Virus record (IMG/VR): IMGVR_UViG_3300027896_000105
Coordinates: 1 to 38,516 of that record
DNA: 38,516 bases
Direction: 5' to 3' (one strand)
Source: a virus
Both the position numbers and the translations under genes were made by a program. The notes under the pieces are model-generated. The model saw nothing but the letters and a program-made list of their open reading frames with translations. It had not been told where the DNA came from and did not search any database. Shown one piece after another: positions 8,119-16,667 of the stretch. Numbering within the stretch: position 1 is the stretch's first letter; the number at the start of each line of letters is the position of its first letter.

Positions 8119-8856
8119 ATGGGAGCCGCATTTTCAGTTGACGATTTTAGATCGTCTTTTTCAGCAGGACTTGCAAGTCCTGCTCTATTTAGATTCAGAC
8201 TCTTAAGACTTCCTAAATTCATGACAGCAGGTGGTGCATCAATTTCTATTGGTGGCATTTCAGCATCAATAGGGGGTGCATCTAGCAATGCATATAGTAA
8301 TATTGAAGCATATGGTAACTCTGTTATAGGTTCTTTATCATCTAAAGCAATCACTGAATTACCAATGCATGTGAAAGCTGCGTCTATTATGGATCAAAAT
8401 ATTCAATGGGCACCGACTGCTTATTATGGAAAGCCGGTTAAATATCCAACACAAAATTCTACTGGTGATCTTACTTTAGAAATAGTTTCTTCTGGTGACT
8501 TCTGGGAAAGAGATTTTTTTAATATTTGGCAAAACTATATCATTGATTTTGGTATTAGAGCAAACAATCCAACATTCACTATTGGTTATTATGATGATTA
8601 TACAACAGAAGCTCTTGTTGAGGTATATAATGAAGAAGGAAAAATTGTATATTCAATCACAATGGATGGTGTTTGGCCAGTTCAAGTAGCAAGTATTGGT
8701 CTTGATTGGGCATCTAAAGATACAGCCTTAACATTCTCTGTCGATCTAGAAGTAGCATACTGGAGTGCTGTTAGTTCTAGTTATAATAATTCAGCCTCCT
8801 TCTCAATTGGTGGTATAAATGGTAGTGTTAATCTACCGAATAGCTTTATTCTTTAA
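8119..8856 (+). CDS. Tail tube-fold protein (gp54 tube initiator or gp19 tube)
   Basis: A 245-residue protein with the phage tail-tube fold. The N-terminal DDFRSSFSAGLASPALFRFR resembles the N-arm of gp19/gp54 proteins. The C-terminal half has the tube core (TGDLTLEIVSSGDFWERDFF, then ITMDGVWPVQVASIGLDWAS). Residues ~35-65 are a Gly/Ser/Ala-rich insert (ISIGGISASIGGASS). Because it sits with gp2 and the tail-chaperone/tape-measure genes, rather than beside a sheath gene, I favour the tube-initiator gp54 over the main tube protein. The sequence alone does not settle this. Confidence 0.75.
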   Translation: MGAAFSVDDFRSSFSAGLASPALFRFRLLRLPKFMTAGGASISIGGISASIGGASSNAYSNIEAYGNSVIGSLSSKAITELPMHVKAASIMDQNIQWAPTAYYGKPVKYPTQNSTGDLTLEIVSSGDFWERDFFNIWQNYIIDFGIRANNPTFTIGYYDDYTTEALVEVYNEEGKIVYSITMDGVWPVQVASIGLDWASKDTALTFSVDLEVAYWSAVSSSYNNSASFSIGGINGSVNLPNSFIL

Positions 8857-8890
8857 AATAATAATACACTATAACATAACATTTACAATT

Positions 8891-9616
8891 ATGGCTTTAC
8901 CGATTCTAGTAGCTCCGAAATATGAATTAGTTTTACCTTCAACTGGCAAAACATACTCTTATAGACCTTTCCTTGTAAAAGAAGAAAAAGTACTTCTTAT
9001 GGCAATGGAAGGGAATGATGAAAAAGAAATGATTAGTGCAATCAAGCAAATTATTTCTTCTTGTGTCGAAAATATTGATGTCAATATACTGCCGACATTT
9101 GATCTCGAATACGTCTTCTTAAAACTAAGAGCAAAATCAGTCAATGATAAAGTGACTTTTAATGTTAAACATGCAAATAATATTAATTCTAAAGGTGAAG
9201 ATTGTGATGGCGGTAGAGCTGTGACGATCGATTTAAATAAAGTTGAGGTTGTTAAGACACCCGGTCACACGAATAAGATTCAATTGAATGATCAAGTAGG
9301 ATTAATAATGAAGTATCCTAATATTGAAATTTCAGAAACCGCTAAGAATACAGATAGCGATACTGAGAATGTATTTGATATGATCAAGAAATGTATTGAA
9401 TCAGTTTTTGATACTGAAAGAACATATAGTCCATCTGATTATACACCGAAAGAAATGGACACTTTTATCGATTCGCTAACAAATCAACAGTTAGAAGATA
9501 TACAGAAGTTTTTTGAGACAATGCCGAAACTTAAATATGAAATGAAATGGAAATGTGAAAAATGTGGTTGCGAGGAAGTTGTATTATTAGAAGGATTAAA
9601 CAATTTTTTTACTTAA
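8891..9616 (+). CDS. 26: gp26-like baseplate hub / tail assembly chaperone
   Basis: A 241-residue protein related to the T4 gp26 family (baseplate hub subunit, now often viewed as a tail-assembly chaperone). The start at 8891 (MALPILVAPKYELVLPSTGK) is preferred over an upstream in-frame start inside the previous gene, because the family begins this way. The body is acidic and helical. The C-terminus has a zinc-knuckle-like W-K-C-x-x-C-G-C. The last sense codons lie over a T7 run (9604-9610) six bases before the stop, which is the likely frameshift site into the gp51-like frame. Confidence 0.78.
   Translation: MALPILVAPKYELVLPSTGKTYSYRPFLVKEEKVLLMAMEGNDEKEMISAIKQIISSCVENIDVNILPTFDLEYVFLKLRAKSVNDKVTFNVKHANNINSKGEDCDGGRAVTIDLNKVEVVKTPGHTNKIQLNDQVGLIMKYPNIEISETAKNTDSDTENVFDMIKKCIESVFDTERTYSPSDYTPKEMDTFIDSLTNQQLEDIQKFFETMPKLKYEMKWKCEKCGCEEVVLLEGLNNFFT
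9604..9610 (+). promoter_or_regulatory. Candidate -1 programmed frameshift site (T TTT TTT)
   Basis: In the gp26-like frame the codons read AAT TTT TTT ACT TAA, giving a perfect X-XXY-YYZ heptamer T TTT TTT just before the stop. A -1 slip continues as TAC TTA AGC ATG into the gp51-like frame, which is open from at least 9562. An AT-rich inverted repeat (ATGAAT at 9619-9624, ATTCAT at 9638-9643) begins 8 bases downstream, a typical stimulator spacing. Confidence 0.6.
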
Positions 9617-9618
9617 GC

Positions 9619-9789
9619 ATGAATCATACTTCTCTTAATTCATATTACACACTAAACTTCCAATTAATGAAGCATTGTAATTGGAGTTTAGATGAGATGG
9701 ATGGATTAATTCCATGGGAGAAGGATATATACGTGATTCAGCTAGAGGAGTGGATCAAAGAAGAAGAAAAACGTAACAACAAAAAATGA
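9619..9789 (+). CDS. 51: gp51-like baseplate hub assembly catalyst
   Basis: A 56-residue protein counted from the ATG two bases after the gp26-like stop. It may instead be translated as a C-terminal extension of the gp26-like protein through the T7 slip site. The core (FQLMKHCNWSLDEMDGLIPW, then EKDIYVIQLEEWIKEEE) matches short gp51-type proteins of marine T4-like phages, which lie between gp26 and the tape measure. It ends in ATGA overlapping the tape-measure start. The pair corresponds in position to lambda G/GT and P2 E/E' chaperones. Confidence 0.75.
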   Translation: MNHTSLNSYYTLNFQLMKHCNWSLDEMDGLIPWEKDIYVIQLEEWIKEEEKRNNKK

Positions 9790-12700
9790 CGAAAGCAGAG
9801 AAAGATAAAAGGAAACAGATATTATCGCAAATTGATTCAAATCTTAAAAGCACTATTATCATAACTGATAAAGTGAGTGTTGGGAATTTGAATTATGTAG
9901 ATCATAAAAAAGGTACTAAAAAATATGATATGCCTGAAAAGCAGGCTGTTTCTAAGTCTTCTTTCTTAAATCATAAAGAGAGATTAATAAAAGGATCTCC
10001 TGCCCATAAGATAGAGACGAAATTAGGAACAATTGCTACTCTTCTAAGAGATATTTATAAAGATCTTAGTAGAGCGTTACGAGTAGGTATTAATCGAAGA
10101 GTATCAGTGTTTAATCCTATACGTCTTATTGAATCTGCTTTTACACTTTATGCTGTTAAGGTCGGTTTCGTTAAGATGATTTATAAAGAGAATCAAAAAT
10201 TTATTGATAATCAATATAAAAAATTTTTAAACTTACCCTTCTTTAAAGGCGCTTGGTATGAGAAGTTTATGGGTAGCAAGATTTTTGATAAAAAAGGTTT
10301 CGGTTGGATTAAAAAGATTCTTGATGTTGATACTCATCGTAAGAATTTAGATGAACGCTTACAACATGAACAAGAAGCGAGAGAATGGAAACCTAATCTT
10401 CTTAGGGCTGTTTATGAAATACGTGATATTCTTAAAGATGCTTTTCATGGACCATCTGCTGCTCCACCAATAGAGCCTAGCCCATCTGGACCTTCTCCTG
10501 TTGAACCAATTTCTCCGGCTACACCTCCGATCAAGCCAATTTCTCCTGATACTCCCCTATCAGAACCCCCTGCTCCCAAGAAAAAAGTAATAATACCGGT
10601 CAAGGGTAAAGATGAAGGTGAAGTTAAGATGCCGGTGCATGCCTCAGATGCTATCGTTAAGTTAGCAGAGCATGGAACTAAACCAGGATCTATTTTTACT
10701 CATGATATTCGTCTTGTTTCTCTCTTCAAGACAATGGTAGGATATTTTCACGATTTGCTCACTCATCTTAAAATAAAGATTACAACACCGAAAGTTACGA
10801 AAGTAAGTGCTGAGAAAAAAAGTAGCAGATTTAACTCTCTTAATATCTTTAGCAAAAAAGATAAAAAAGAAGGTGATAAAACAGAAGAAGAGAAAAAAGA
10901 TCAAGAGAAAGAACCAAAAAAGAAGAAATCATTCATAAGCTCATTCGCTAAATTTCTTAGTCTCGACTTCTTAGGAATAGGTGTTTTAGTAGAGGGATTA
11001 GTTAAAGCATTCGGTGTGTTTAGTACAATGGCAGGGCATGTATTAGGAGTGGTTAGTTCTGTATTCTCTGGTATCAGTGGATTGCTTGCTTCAACTGGTA
11101 TTACTGGCCTTATTATGAACATTCCTGTAGTGGGTACTATGCTATCCTCTATCGGTACTTTCTTTGGTGGAATAGCAGGATGGTCTATTGGTTTAAGCGG
11201 ACTTGCAGCAGCAATAGGTTCTGTAGTACTCGTCGGTGGGATAATAGTCGGCATTGCTGGACTATTTGGTGCAATCACCGGATTTTTCAGAGCAGGTGAA
11301 ATAGAAGAATTCAAGAAACAAGGGGTTACGCTTTCTAATAGAATTTCTGCTATGATTGGTGGATTCTTCTCTGGTATCACTTTTGGTTTGATAAAATTTG
11401 AGGATGCAGCGTTAGTTGTTGATAACATCCTTAACTTTTTTGATTTCAAGGGCACGTTGATGGGAATAGGTGATGCATTTAAAGATCTTTGGGATGCTCT
11501 GAAAGATCTCTGGATAGCAGTAAAACCTATCGTTAAACTCATTGTTAATATACTTAAGCCGATAATAATAATTATTGGTGGTGTGTTATTATTTGTCTTA
11601 AAAGCTATAGGTGAGTTTATTAAATTACTTGTAGGTGGATTGAAGAGTGTAATAAATACAATCACACTACTTCTTATACCTATTAGTATGATAGCTGATT
11701 TATTGAATAAGGCTTTTGATTATATTTGGATTTATTTCAAGGAGCTATTCAAACTCTTTCACGGTATATTTACTCGTAATCCAAAAGAAATAGTAGATGC
11801 TGCGAAAGTTATCTGGGATAATCTACTGACGCTTATAAAGAATATAATCACAATACCATTCAAGTGGTTATTTAGATTCTTTAAGAAGATGGGCACTATC
11901 CTGATGGATTATATTACTATTCCATTCGATTTTATAATTAATTCTGTACTGAAGAATAAGAATAAACAATTCAAGCTTAAAGATTTCTTCAAAGAGGTAG
12001 TTGATAAAGCGTGGCAGTGGATTAAAGATCAATTTACTGTTAGTTTCCCTAAGACGACTCAATTCATAGAAAATCTATTAGAAGTATCTTCTCAAATTCT
12101 AAGATTTCTTGGATTTAGATTGAATCCATTGAATATGTTGAAGAGTAATGATGAGTTATGGGCAATGGCAAAGAAGAAAGAAGAGCCACCAGAAGATAAA
12201 ATAGGTGATGATAAGAAAAATGATAAGAAAAATGATAATCAACCAAATAATGTTAAAGATGTATCAAAAAATGCAACAGTAATAGCGCAAAAAGATGCAC
12301 AAGCACAAAATGATGCAGCAGCTAACATTGATCCATTAAAACAGGAACAATCACGTAAAGCTGAATTTAGAGCACAAAGAGGTGATACTAGCCCAACAGT
12401 TATTGATAATAAAGGACAGATAGTTCCCGCAACAAGAGATGCTAGCGGCAATCTAATTCCTACCGCTAATGGCAAGCCTGCTTCTCCACAAGATTCATAC
12501 ACAGGAAAACCATCAGAGTCATCTGGAACTATAGCTGTTTCTGGAAAAGGAAAAGAGGCTGCTGAGCAATATTATGGAAAGAAGATGAGTGATAAAGAAT
12601 ATGATATGTTGGTGAGAGCAACTCATGCTGAATCTAGTAGTAAGAGTGATCCTAAAGAACAAGCTATGATAATGGGATCTATTTTGAATAGAGCTAAAAC

Positions 12701-13274
12701 TAATAAGAATGGAATTGAAGGTGCTTTAACTGCAAAAAATCAATTCCAATCTGTAACAGGCACTAAAGCTAATGGTAATCAAGCAAGCTCTAATTATATT
12801 AATGGTCCTAAAGATAAAGAACGTCGTGAATCTATTGAGAATGCAGCAGGTATGTTAGGAGGAGTTCCTACTGATCAAAAAAACTTCACAGCAGCAAACT
12901 CTAAAGCATATGGTGCTGGTACGAATATAGGTTATAGAGATAAAATGATCGCTAATGGTGGTCACGTATATGCTAGTAGTGTTTTTGATAAAACGTTTGA
13001 TGAGAAAAAAGTAACACTAAAAGACGCATACGCTGGTACCGATAATACAGATACAAAAAAAGTATCAGCAATAAAGACAAATCAGAAAAGTATTGACGAT
13101 ATAAAGGCACAGAACGCTCAGGCTTCGAATTCTAATACTAACAATATAAGCAAGGCATCAACTACAGTTCAAAATAATGTAAATTATAATGTAACACAAA
13201 AGAGGAGCGCATCACGCTCAGATGTTGACGATCAAAGACTAAGAGGAGCTAATGATGATCTAGCATACATTTAA
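9786..13274 (+). CDS. Tape measure protein with C-terminal SleB/CwlJ-like hydrolase domain
   Basis: A 1162-residue protein in the tape-measure position, directly after the tail chaperones. Layout: basic helical N-terminus; Pro-rich linker at ~220-265; Lys/Glu-rich coiled stretch at ~355-380; very hydrophobic Gly/Ile/Leu region at ~381-505; second hydrophobic region at ~581-641. Charged linkers follow, then a hydrolase domain at ~935-1075. That domain reads MLVRATHAESSSKSDPKEQA, MIMGSILNRAK and NQFQSVTG, the pattern of SleB/CwlJ-type cell-wall hydrolases with the likely catalytic Glu at residue 949 (HAES). T4 gp29 has no such domain. The hydrophobic stretches suit a protein ejected into the membrane during infection. 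Confidence 0.85.
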   Translation: MTKAEKDKRKQILSQIDSNLKSTIIITDKVSVGNLNYVDHKKGTKKYDMPEKQAVSKSSFLNHKERLIKGSPAHKIETKLGTIATLLRDIYKDLSRALRVGINRRVSVFNPIRLIESAFTLYAVKVGFVKMIYKENQKFIDNQYKKFLNLPFFKGAWYEKFMGSKIFDKKGFGWIKKILDVDTHRKNLDERLQHEQEAREWKPNLLRAVYEIRDILKDAFHGPSAAPPIEPSPSGPSPVEPISPATPPIKPISPDTPLSEPPAPKKKVIIPVKGKDEGEVKMPVHASDAIVKLAEHGTKPGSIFTHDIRLVSLFKTMVGYFHDLLTHLKIKITTPKVTKVSAEKKSSRFNSLNIFSKKDKKEGDKTEEEKKDQEKEPKKKKSFISSFAKFLSLDFLGIGVLVEGLVKAFGVFSTMAGHVLGVVSSVFSGISGLLASTGITGLIMNIPVVGTMLSSIGTFFGGIAGWSIGLSGLAAAIGSVVLVGGIIVGIAGLFGAITGFFRAGEIEEFKKQGVTLSNRISAMIGGFFSGITFGLIKFEDAALVVDNILNFFDFKGTLMGIGDAFKDLWDALKDLWIAVKPIVKLIVNILKPIIIIIGGVLLFVLKAIGEFIKLLVGGLKSVINTITLLLIPISMIADLLNKAFDYIWIYFKELFKLFHGIFTRNPKEIVDAAKVIWDNLLTLIKNIITIPFKWLFRFFKKMGTILMDYITIPFDFIINSVLKNKNKQFKLKDFFKEVVDKAWQWIKDQFTVSFPKTTQFIENLLEVSSQILRFLGFRLNPLNMLKSNDELWAMAKKKEEPPEDKIGDDKKNDKKNDNQPNNVKDVSKNATVIAQKDAQAQNDAAANIDPLKQEQSRKAEFRAQRGDTSPTVIDNKGQIVPATRDASGNLIPTANGKPASPQDSYTGKPSESSGTIAVSGKGKEAAEQYYGKKMSDKEYDMLVRATHAESSSKSDPKEQAMIMGSILNRAKTNKNGIEGALTAKNQFQSVTGTKANGNQASSNYINGPKDKERRESIENAAGMLGGVPTDQKNFTAANSKAYGAGTNIGYRDKMIANGGHVYASSVFDKTFDEKKVTLKDAYAGTDNTDTKKVSAIKTNQKSIDDIKAQNAQASNSNTNNISKASTTVQNNVNYNVTQKRSASRSDVDDQRLRGANDDLAYI

Positions 13275-13279
13275 AAAAT

Positions 13280-13287
13280 TATAAATA
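13280..13287 (+). promoter_or_regulatory. Putative late promoter (TATAAATA)
   Basis: An exact match to the T4 late -10 element lies 47 bases before the 109-aa membrane protein gene, in the short gap after the tape measure. Chance matches are expected in AT-rich DNA, but this one is intergenic and correctly oriented. Confidence 0.5.
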
Positions 13288-13333
13288 ACATAAAAAGTAT
13301 TTCCTCGTAAAAATCATTAATAATAATTCAATT

Positions 13334-13663
13334 ATGGCAGACGAAGATATCTCTAGAGCGTGGATTCTCGAACAATTCACGAAAATTTATACCTCTATAA
13401 GAGAAGACGTTGACAAAATAAAACAATCTTTAAACGTATACGTAACTCACTCTCAATGCCAAGATCGTAGATTGCTTGAATCACAAGAGATCCGCACTAT
13501 TAACGAACGTTTACTTAATATCGATGTAGAAGTAGAAAAGATTAAAGATTCTTTCGACAAGAAATTCTCATCTATTAGGATGTGGATTTGGGTTCTGATG
13601 GGAGGAATCATAGGCGAGCTCGTTATGCTCCTTATTAAAGTCTCAGCACAAATTAAATTATAA
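13334..13663 (+). CDS. Coiled-coil protein with C-terminal membrane anchor
   Basis: A 109-residue protein. Residues ~1-80 are a charged heptad-like helix (EDVDKIKQSLNVY, NERLLNIDVEVEKIKDSFDK). Residues ~82-105 are one hydrophobic segment (MWIWVLMGGIIGELVMLLI). The layout resembles the XhlA/BhlA class of phage membrane proteins that assist lysis. With the similar 64-aa gene next door it could form a holin/antiholin pair. That is an inference from topology and position; no sequence motif proves it. Confidence 0.75.
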   Translation: MADEDISRAWILEQFTKIYTSIREDVDKIKQSLNVYVTHSQCQDRRLLESQEIRTINERLLNIDVEVEKIKDSFDKKFSSIRMWIWVLMGGIIGELVMLLIKVSAQIKL

Positions 13664-13668
13664 TTTTT

Positions 13669-13863
13669 ATGAAAATTGATACGCTTGATTTTATTTCAGA
13701 ATGTCATTTATTCGAAAAAAAATTAGATCAAATAATTGATACACTCAATGAGCTAGCAGCACACCTTAAATCAAAACATCAACAATTAGATTTTTATGTG
13801 CGTTTACTAGCTCTAGCTGCAGGTTTAAATACAGCAATAACATTAACACTTATATTCAAATGA
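13669..13863 (+). CDS. Small coiled-coil/membrane protein
   Basis: A 64-residue protein with an amphipathic N-terminal helix (FEKKLDQIIDTLNELAAHLK) and a C-terminal hydrophobic helix (LLALAAGLNTAITLTLIF). It repeats the topology of the preceding 109-aa protein and lies 5 bases after it, so the two probably act together at the membrane. Its stop overlaps the next start (ATGA). A lysis role is possible but unproven. Confidence 0.7.
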   Translation: MKIDTLDFISECHLFEKKLDQIIDTLNELAAHLKSKHQQLDFYVRLLALAAGLNTAITLTLIFK

Positions 13864-14036
13864 AAACTTTTAAAGATTTTAAAGATGAAATGCTTGCTTC
13901 TTTAACAGAGAAAATAATAGAAAAATTAGAGATAGAAAAGCAATCTCTGGCGAATGCATTGTTTAATGATGATTCATACGATTCTGAAAATGAGGAGTAT
14001 ATTTCTGAAGTAGATACTTTAACATCATTAAATTAA
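13860..14036 (+). CDS. Small acidic protein, possible capsid-targeted internal protein
   Basis: A 58-residue ORF starting MKTFKDFKDEMLASLTEK and ending in a very acidic tail. The ATG overlaps the upstream stop, supporting translation. The N-terminus resembles T4 internal-protein capsid-targeting sequences (F-x-x-F-x-x-E type), and the next two genes carry similar starts. No enzymatic motif is visible. It is below the length at which automated ORF calling usually stops. Confidence 0.6.
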   Translation: MKTFKDFKDEMLASLTEKIIEKLEIEKQSLANALFNDDSYDSENEEYISEVDTLTSLN

Positions 14037-14066
14037 GTTTTGTTGTTCAAAAACTTAAAAAAATTT

Positions 14067-15137
14067 ATGCTATTATCATTTAAATCATTTCTTAGAGAAG
14101 AGCGACTTCTTCTAGAAAATCGTCTTGATTTTTTAAAGAAGAAATATAAAGATCTTGATTTTCGGTGGGATACACACGACTGGGATTCATGTGACCCTTC
14201 TACTGTTAGAGGTATGGTTATTGATTTTTTTGCTAAAAACGTTGATCCAACAACGAATAAAAAATATCTAGATTGGATTCTTAGACAGTATTCGAAACAT
14301 AATTTTAGACAAGAGGATGGATATCGAGTAAAATTAACACTTTTAGATTTTGAACATTATAAAAACCATATCCAACAAAAAGATATCAATCAATATCAAA
14401 GTCTATCAGATCTAGAAGATGCTATAGAAGCAGTAGCTGGAACTAAATCAAAACGTGAAGAAATACGAGATATTAAACATGAAGGTGCCGATAAAATATT
14501 TGATAAAGGTGGTGTAACTGTTTATAGGATAAAAACGGAAGCTGCAGCTAAGTTTTATGGTGCTGGAACAAAATGGTGCACAGCAGCTGAAAATCACTGT
14601 CAGTTCAATAATTATAATAGCCGAGGTCCATTATACGTTGTATTTTGTAAAGATTTAGAAGGTAAGCAAGCTAAGTTTCAATTTCATTTTGAGGATGATC
14701 AGTTTATGGATGTTAGAGATGAAGAAGTAAATTTAACAAAATTATTAAAGAAAAATCCTGAATTAAAAGAGGTTCCAGCTTGGCAAGGTAAAAATATATT
14801 ATTAACAACAGATAAAAATTTTAGTAAATATTTTAATCAATTTCTTACATTGAATAACTCTTTAAGTGTATTGAAAGATCCGAGAGTAACTGATGAAATG
14901 ATTCAAAATGCTTTAAATTCACCAATATCTGAAGTTAGAAAACGAATTTTAATTTATCCAAATATAACAAGAGAACAATTAGCAAAAGCTTTAAATGATT
15001 CTCATGAAGATGTTAGATATAATGCTATAGTTCATCCTAATGCAACAGAAGCACATCTTAAGAGAGCTTCTGAGGATTTTATTAAGCGTAATAAAGAAAA
15101 AGCAAAAGAAAGATTAACTAGAGAATTTCATAAGTAA
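14067..15137 (+). CDS. Hypothetical protein with KWCTA domain and HEAT/LRV-like repeats; candidate internal head protein
   Basis: A 356-residue protein counted from the ATG at 14067; a TTG nine codons earlier is a weaker start. The N-terminus MLLSFKSFLREERLLLENRL looks like a capsid-targeting sequence with an L-x-E cleavage site (FLRE). The middle has a conserved-looking block (AKFYGAGTKWCTAAENH, GPLYVVFCKD, AKFQFHFEDDQFMDVRDEE) that I recall from T4-like phage hypotheticals, but I cannot name a function. The C-terminal ~100 residues hold three related helical repeats (DPRVTDEMIQNAL, YPNITREQLAKAL, HPNATEAHLKRA), suggesting a binding scaffold. Confidence 0.78.
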   Translation: MLLSFKSFLREERLLLENRLDFLKKKYKDLDFRWDTHDWDSCDPSTVRGMVIDFFAKNVDPTTNKKYLDWILRQYSKHNFRQEDGYRVKLTLLDFEHYKNHIQQKDINQYQSLSDLEDAIEAVAGTKSKREEIRDIKHEGADKIFDKGGVTVYRIKTEAAAKFYGAGTKWCTAAENHCQFNNYNSRGPLYVVFCKDLEGKQAKFQFHFEDDQFMDVRDEEVNLTKLLKKNPELKEVPAWQGKNILLTTDKNFSKYFNQFLTLNNSLSVLKDPRVTDEMIQNALNSPISEVRKRILIYPNITREQLAKALNDSHEDVRYNAIVHPNATEAHLKRASEDFIKRNKEKAKERLTREFHK

Positions 15138-15154
15138 TAACCAATTAACAAAAC

Positions 15155-16228
15155 ATGAAAAATTTTTCAACATTATTAAAAGAACTTAGGCTTTCTATTA
15201 CACAAGAACAACTCGAAGAAGATCGTTACTTTGTTTTTGATTTAGAAGAAGATATATATAATTATTTTAATGATGAATCTCTAGAAGAAGGTATTGGTAA
15301 TTTACACGGAGTTCCTCCTGGGCTAAGAAATACTATTGTAGGTCATGGTGAAAATATAAAATCAAAAATAGAAGGTAATAAATTTAATGATGGTATTGCA
15401 AAAGAAAGTGAAGGTTATTATCGTGCTCCAAATACAATTCATGGCGGTGAACATTCAAAGAGGGAAGAGTCAGCGGTTGCAAAATCAAAAACTCAATTGA
15501 AAAGTATGATTAATAATGCTGTTGGAGAAGGAAAGATGGCAATTATTCATAAAAATGGTAAACCAATCGCAGCGATAGCTCATAAATCTGGATCAGCTGA
15601 ATGGAGTGAACGTCCAAGATACTCTGTACATACAGCTGATTCTTCTGATGTAGATTTTGATTCTAGTGTAGAAAAAGCGAGACATGGTTATGCATATAGT
15701 AGAACACATAGTGTCTCAGATTTCCCTAAGAATGTTGCTATTGAAAGAGCAATAAGTAAAGTCAACCAACATATAGATTATGAAGAGCCAGAGAATGAAC
15801 ACTTCAAGAAAAATAAATATCACATCGTTACAGTCGGTCCTGATAAAAGACGAGAAGCAGTAAGACAAGCAAGACAGGAAGGAAGAAGAGTGGATGATAT
15901 GTTAGATGCTAACACTAAAATAGCAGCAAAGAAACTCGCTCATGAAAAATTAGGTGATACAGGTAGCCCGTATTATGTAGCAGCAAGTCTTCATAAGAGA
16001 TTAGGTGATGCAATAGATAGTGGTAATAAAGAAGAAGCAGAAAAATTCGCTAAAGAATTATCTGATCATATTAAGGATTATTATGGTGGTTTATCAAGAG
16101 ATAATAAAGATATAGATAAGTATGCTGATTTATTAGTAGATATAAAGCATAATAATAAATATCATACAAGTGATTATATAAAAATATATAAAGAAGGACT
16201 TAAAAAATTAAGAGATTTAAGGAAGTAA
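15155..16228 (+). CDS. Hypothetical protein, candidate internal head protein
   Basis: A 357-residue protein with a possible capsid-targeting start (MKNFSTLLKELRLS, containing LKE, an L-x-E site). A Gly/His-rich region follows (NLHGVPPGLRN, APNTIHGGEHSKREE), then a central region (MAIIHKNGKPIAAIAHKSG) and a basic, helical C-terminal half (KRREAVRQARQEGRRVDD). No family is recognised. High charge, lack of membrane segments and position suggest a protein packaged with or bound to DNA, which is an inference. The stop shares one base with the next start. Confidence 0.75.
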   Translation: MKNFSTLLKELRLSITQEQLEEDRYFVFDLEEDIYNYFNDESLEEGIGNLHGVPPGLRNTIVGHGENIKSKIEGNKFNDGIAKESEGYYRAPNTIHGGEHSKREESAVAKSKTQLKSMINNAVGEGKMAIIHKNGKPIAAIAHKSGSAEWSERPRYSVHTADSSDVDFDSSVEKARHGYAYSRTHSVSDFPKNVAIERAISKVNQHIDYEEPENEHFKKNKYHIVTVGPDKRREAVRQARQEGRRVDDMLDANTKIAAKKLAHEKLGDTGSPYYVAASLHKRLGDAIDSGNKEEAEKFAKELSDHIKDYYGGLSRDNKDIDKYADLLVDIKHNNKYHTSDYIKIYKEGLKKLRDLRK

Positions 16229-16617
16229 TGTCAACTAGAGCAACAATATCATTAGTAGCAGCTGACCAAAGAGTGAAAAGCATTCTTCTTTTTGAGAATA
16301 ATTCTCCAGATCAATTAATAAAGATGTTAGTAAGAGATTATAATACTTATAACAAAGTAAACAACCTTATCAGCTTAGGTAATATTACTTCATTTAGTAA
16401 TGATAAAGTTAAGCGTTCGTTTAGTATATATGACAAAACACAGAGACCGAAGTTTTATAATGATTTAGATAAATTTATTTCTTCAAGTCATACTGAAGAA
16501 TATAACTATATTTTTTGGGAAGGGGCATGGTTTATTATAAGAGGGAATAGTTATAAGTTGAAAAGTTACAGTAGCCATATAACTAAAAATTACACTAAAG
16601 AGTATAGTAGTAACTAA
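16228..16617 (+). CDS. Hypothetical protein (MSTRATIS-type)
   Basis: A 129-residue protein beginning MSTRATISLVAAD. This start resembles a widespread group of phage small proteins of unknown function beginning MSTRxTI. The rest is mixed alpha/beta with an aromatic stretch (EEYNYIFWEGAWFIIRG). It is the last gene of the rightward operon and is followed by a hairpin terminator. No function can be assigned. Confidence 0.7.
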   Translation: MSTRATISLVAADQRVKSILLFENNSPDQLIKMLVRDYNTYNKVNNLISLGNITSFSNDKVKRSFSIYDKTQRPKFYNDLDKFISSSHTEEYNYIFWEGAWFIIRGNSYKLKSYSSHITKNYTKEYSSN

Positions 16618-16618
16618 C

Positions 16619-16645
16619 AAAAAAGGCCCAATTAAGGACCTTTTT
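16619..16645. terminator. Bidirectional terminator between convergent operons
   Basis: The stem AAAAAGG (16620-16626) pairs with CCTTTTT (16639-16645), with an inner CC/GG pair and loop AATTAA. It begins two bases after the rightward operon stop. With A-runs and T-runs on both sides it can end transcripts in either direction, separating the plus-strand late operon from the leftward accessory genes. Confidence 0.75.
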
Positions 16646-16667
16646 GCTGTTAAAAAATAATTCTTCC

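Noticed and set aside
10901-11665. Long minus-strand ORF (254 aa) opposite the tape measure
   Set aside because: It is antisense to the hydrophobic region of a well-supported tape measure; the Pro/Ile/Thr-rich product looks like a shadow.
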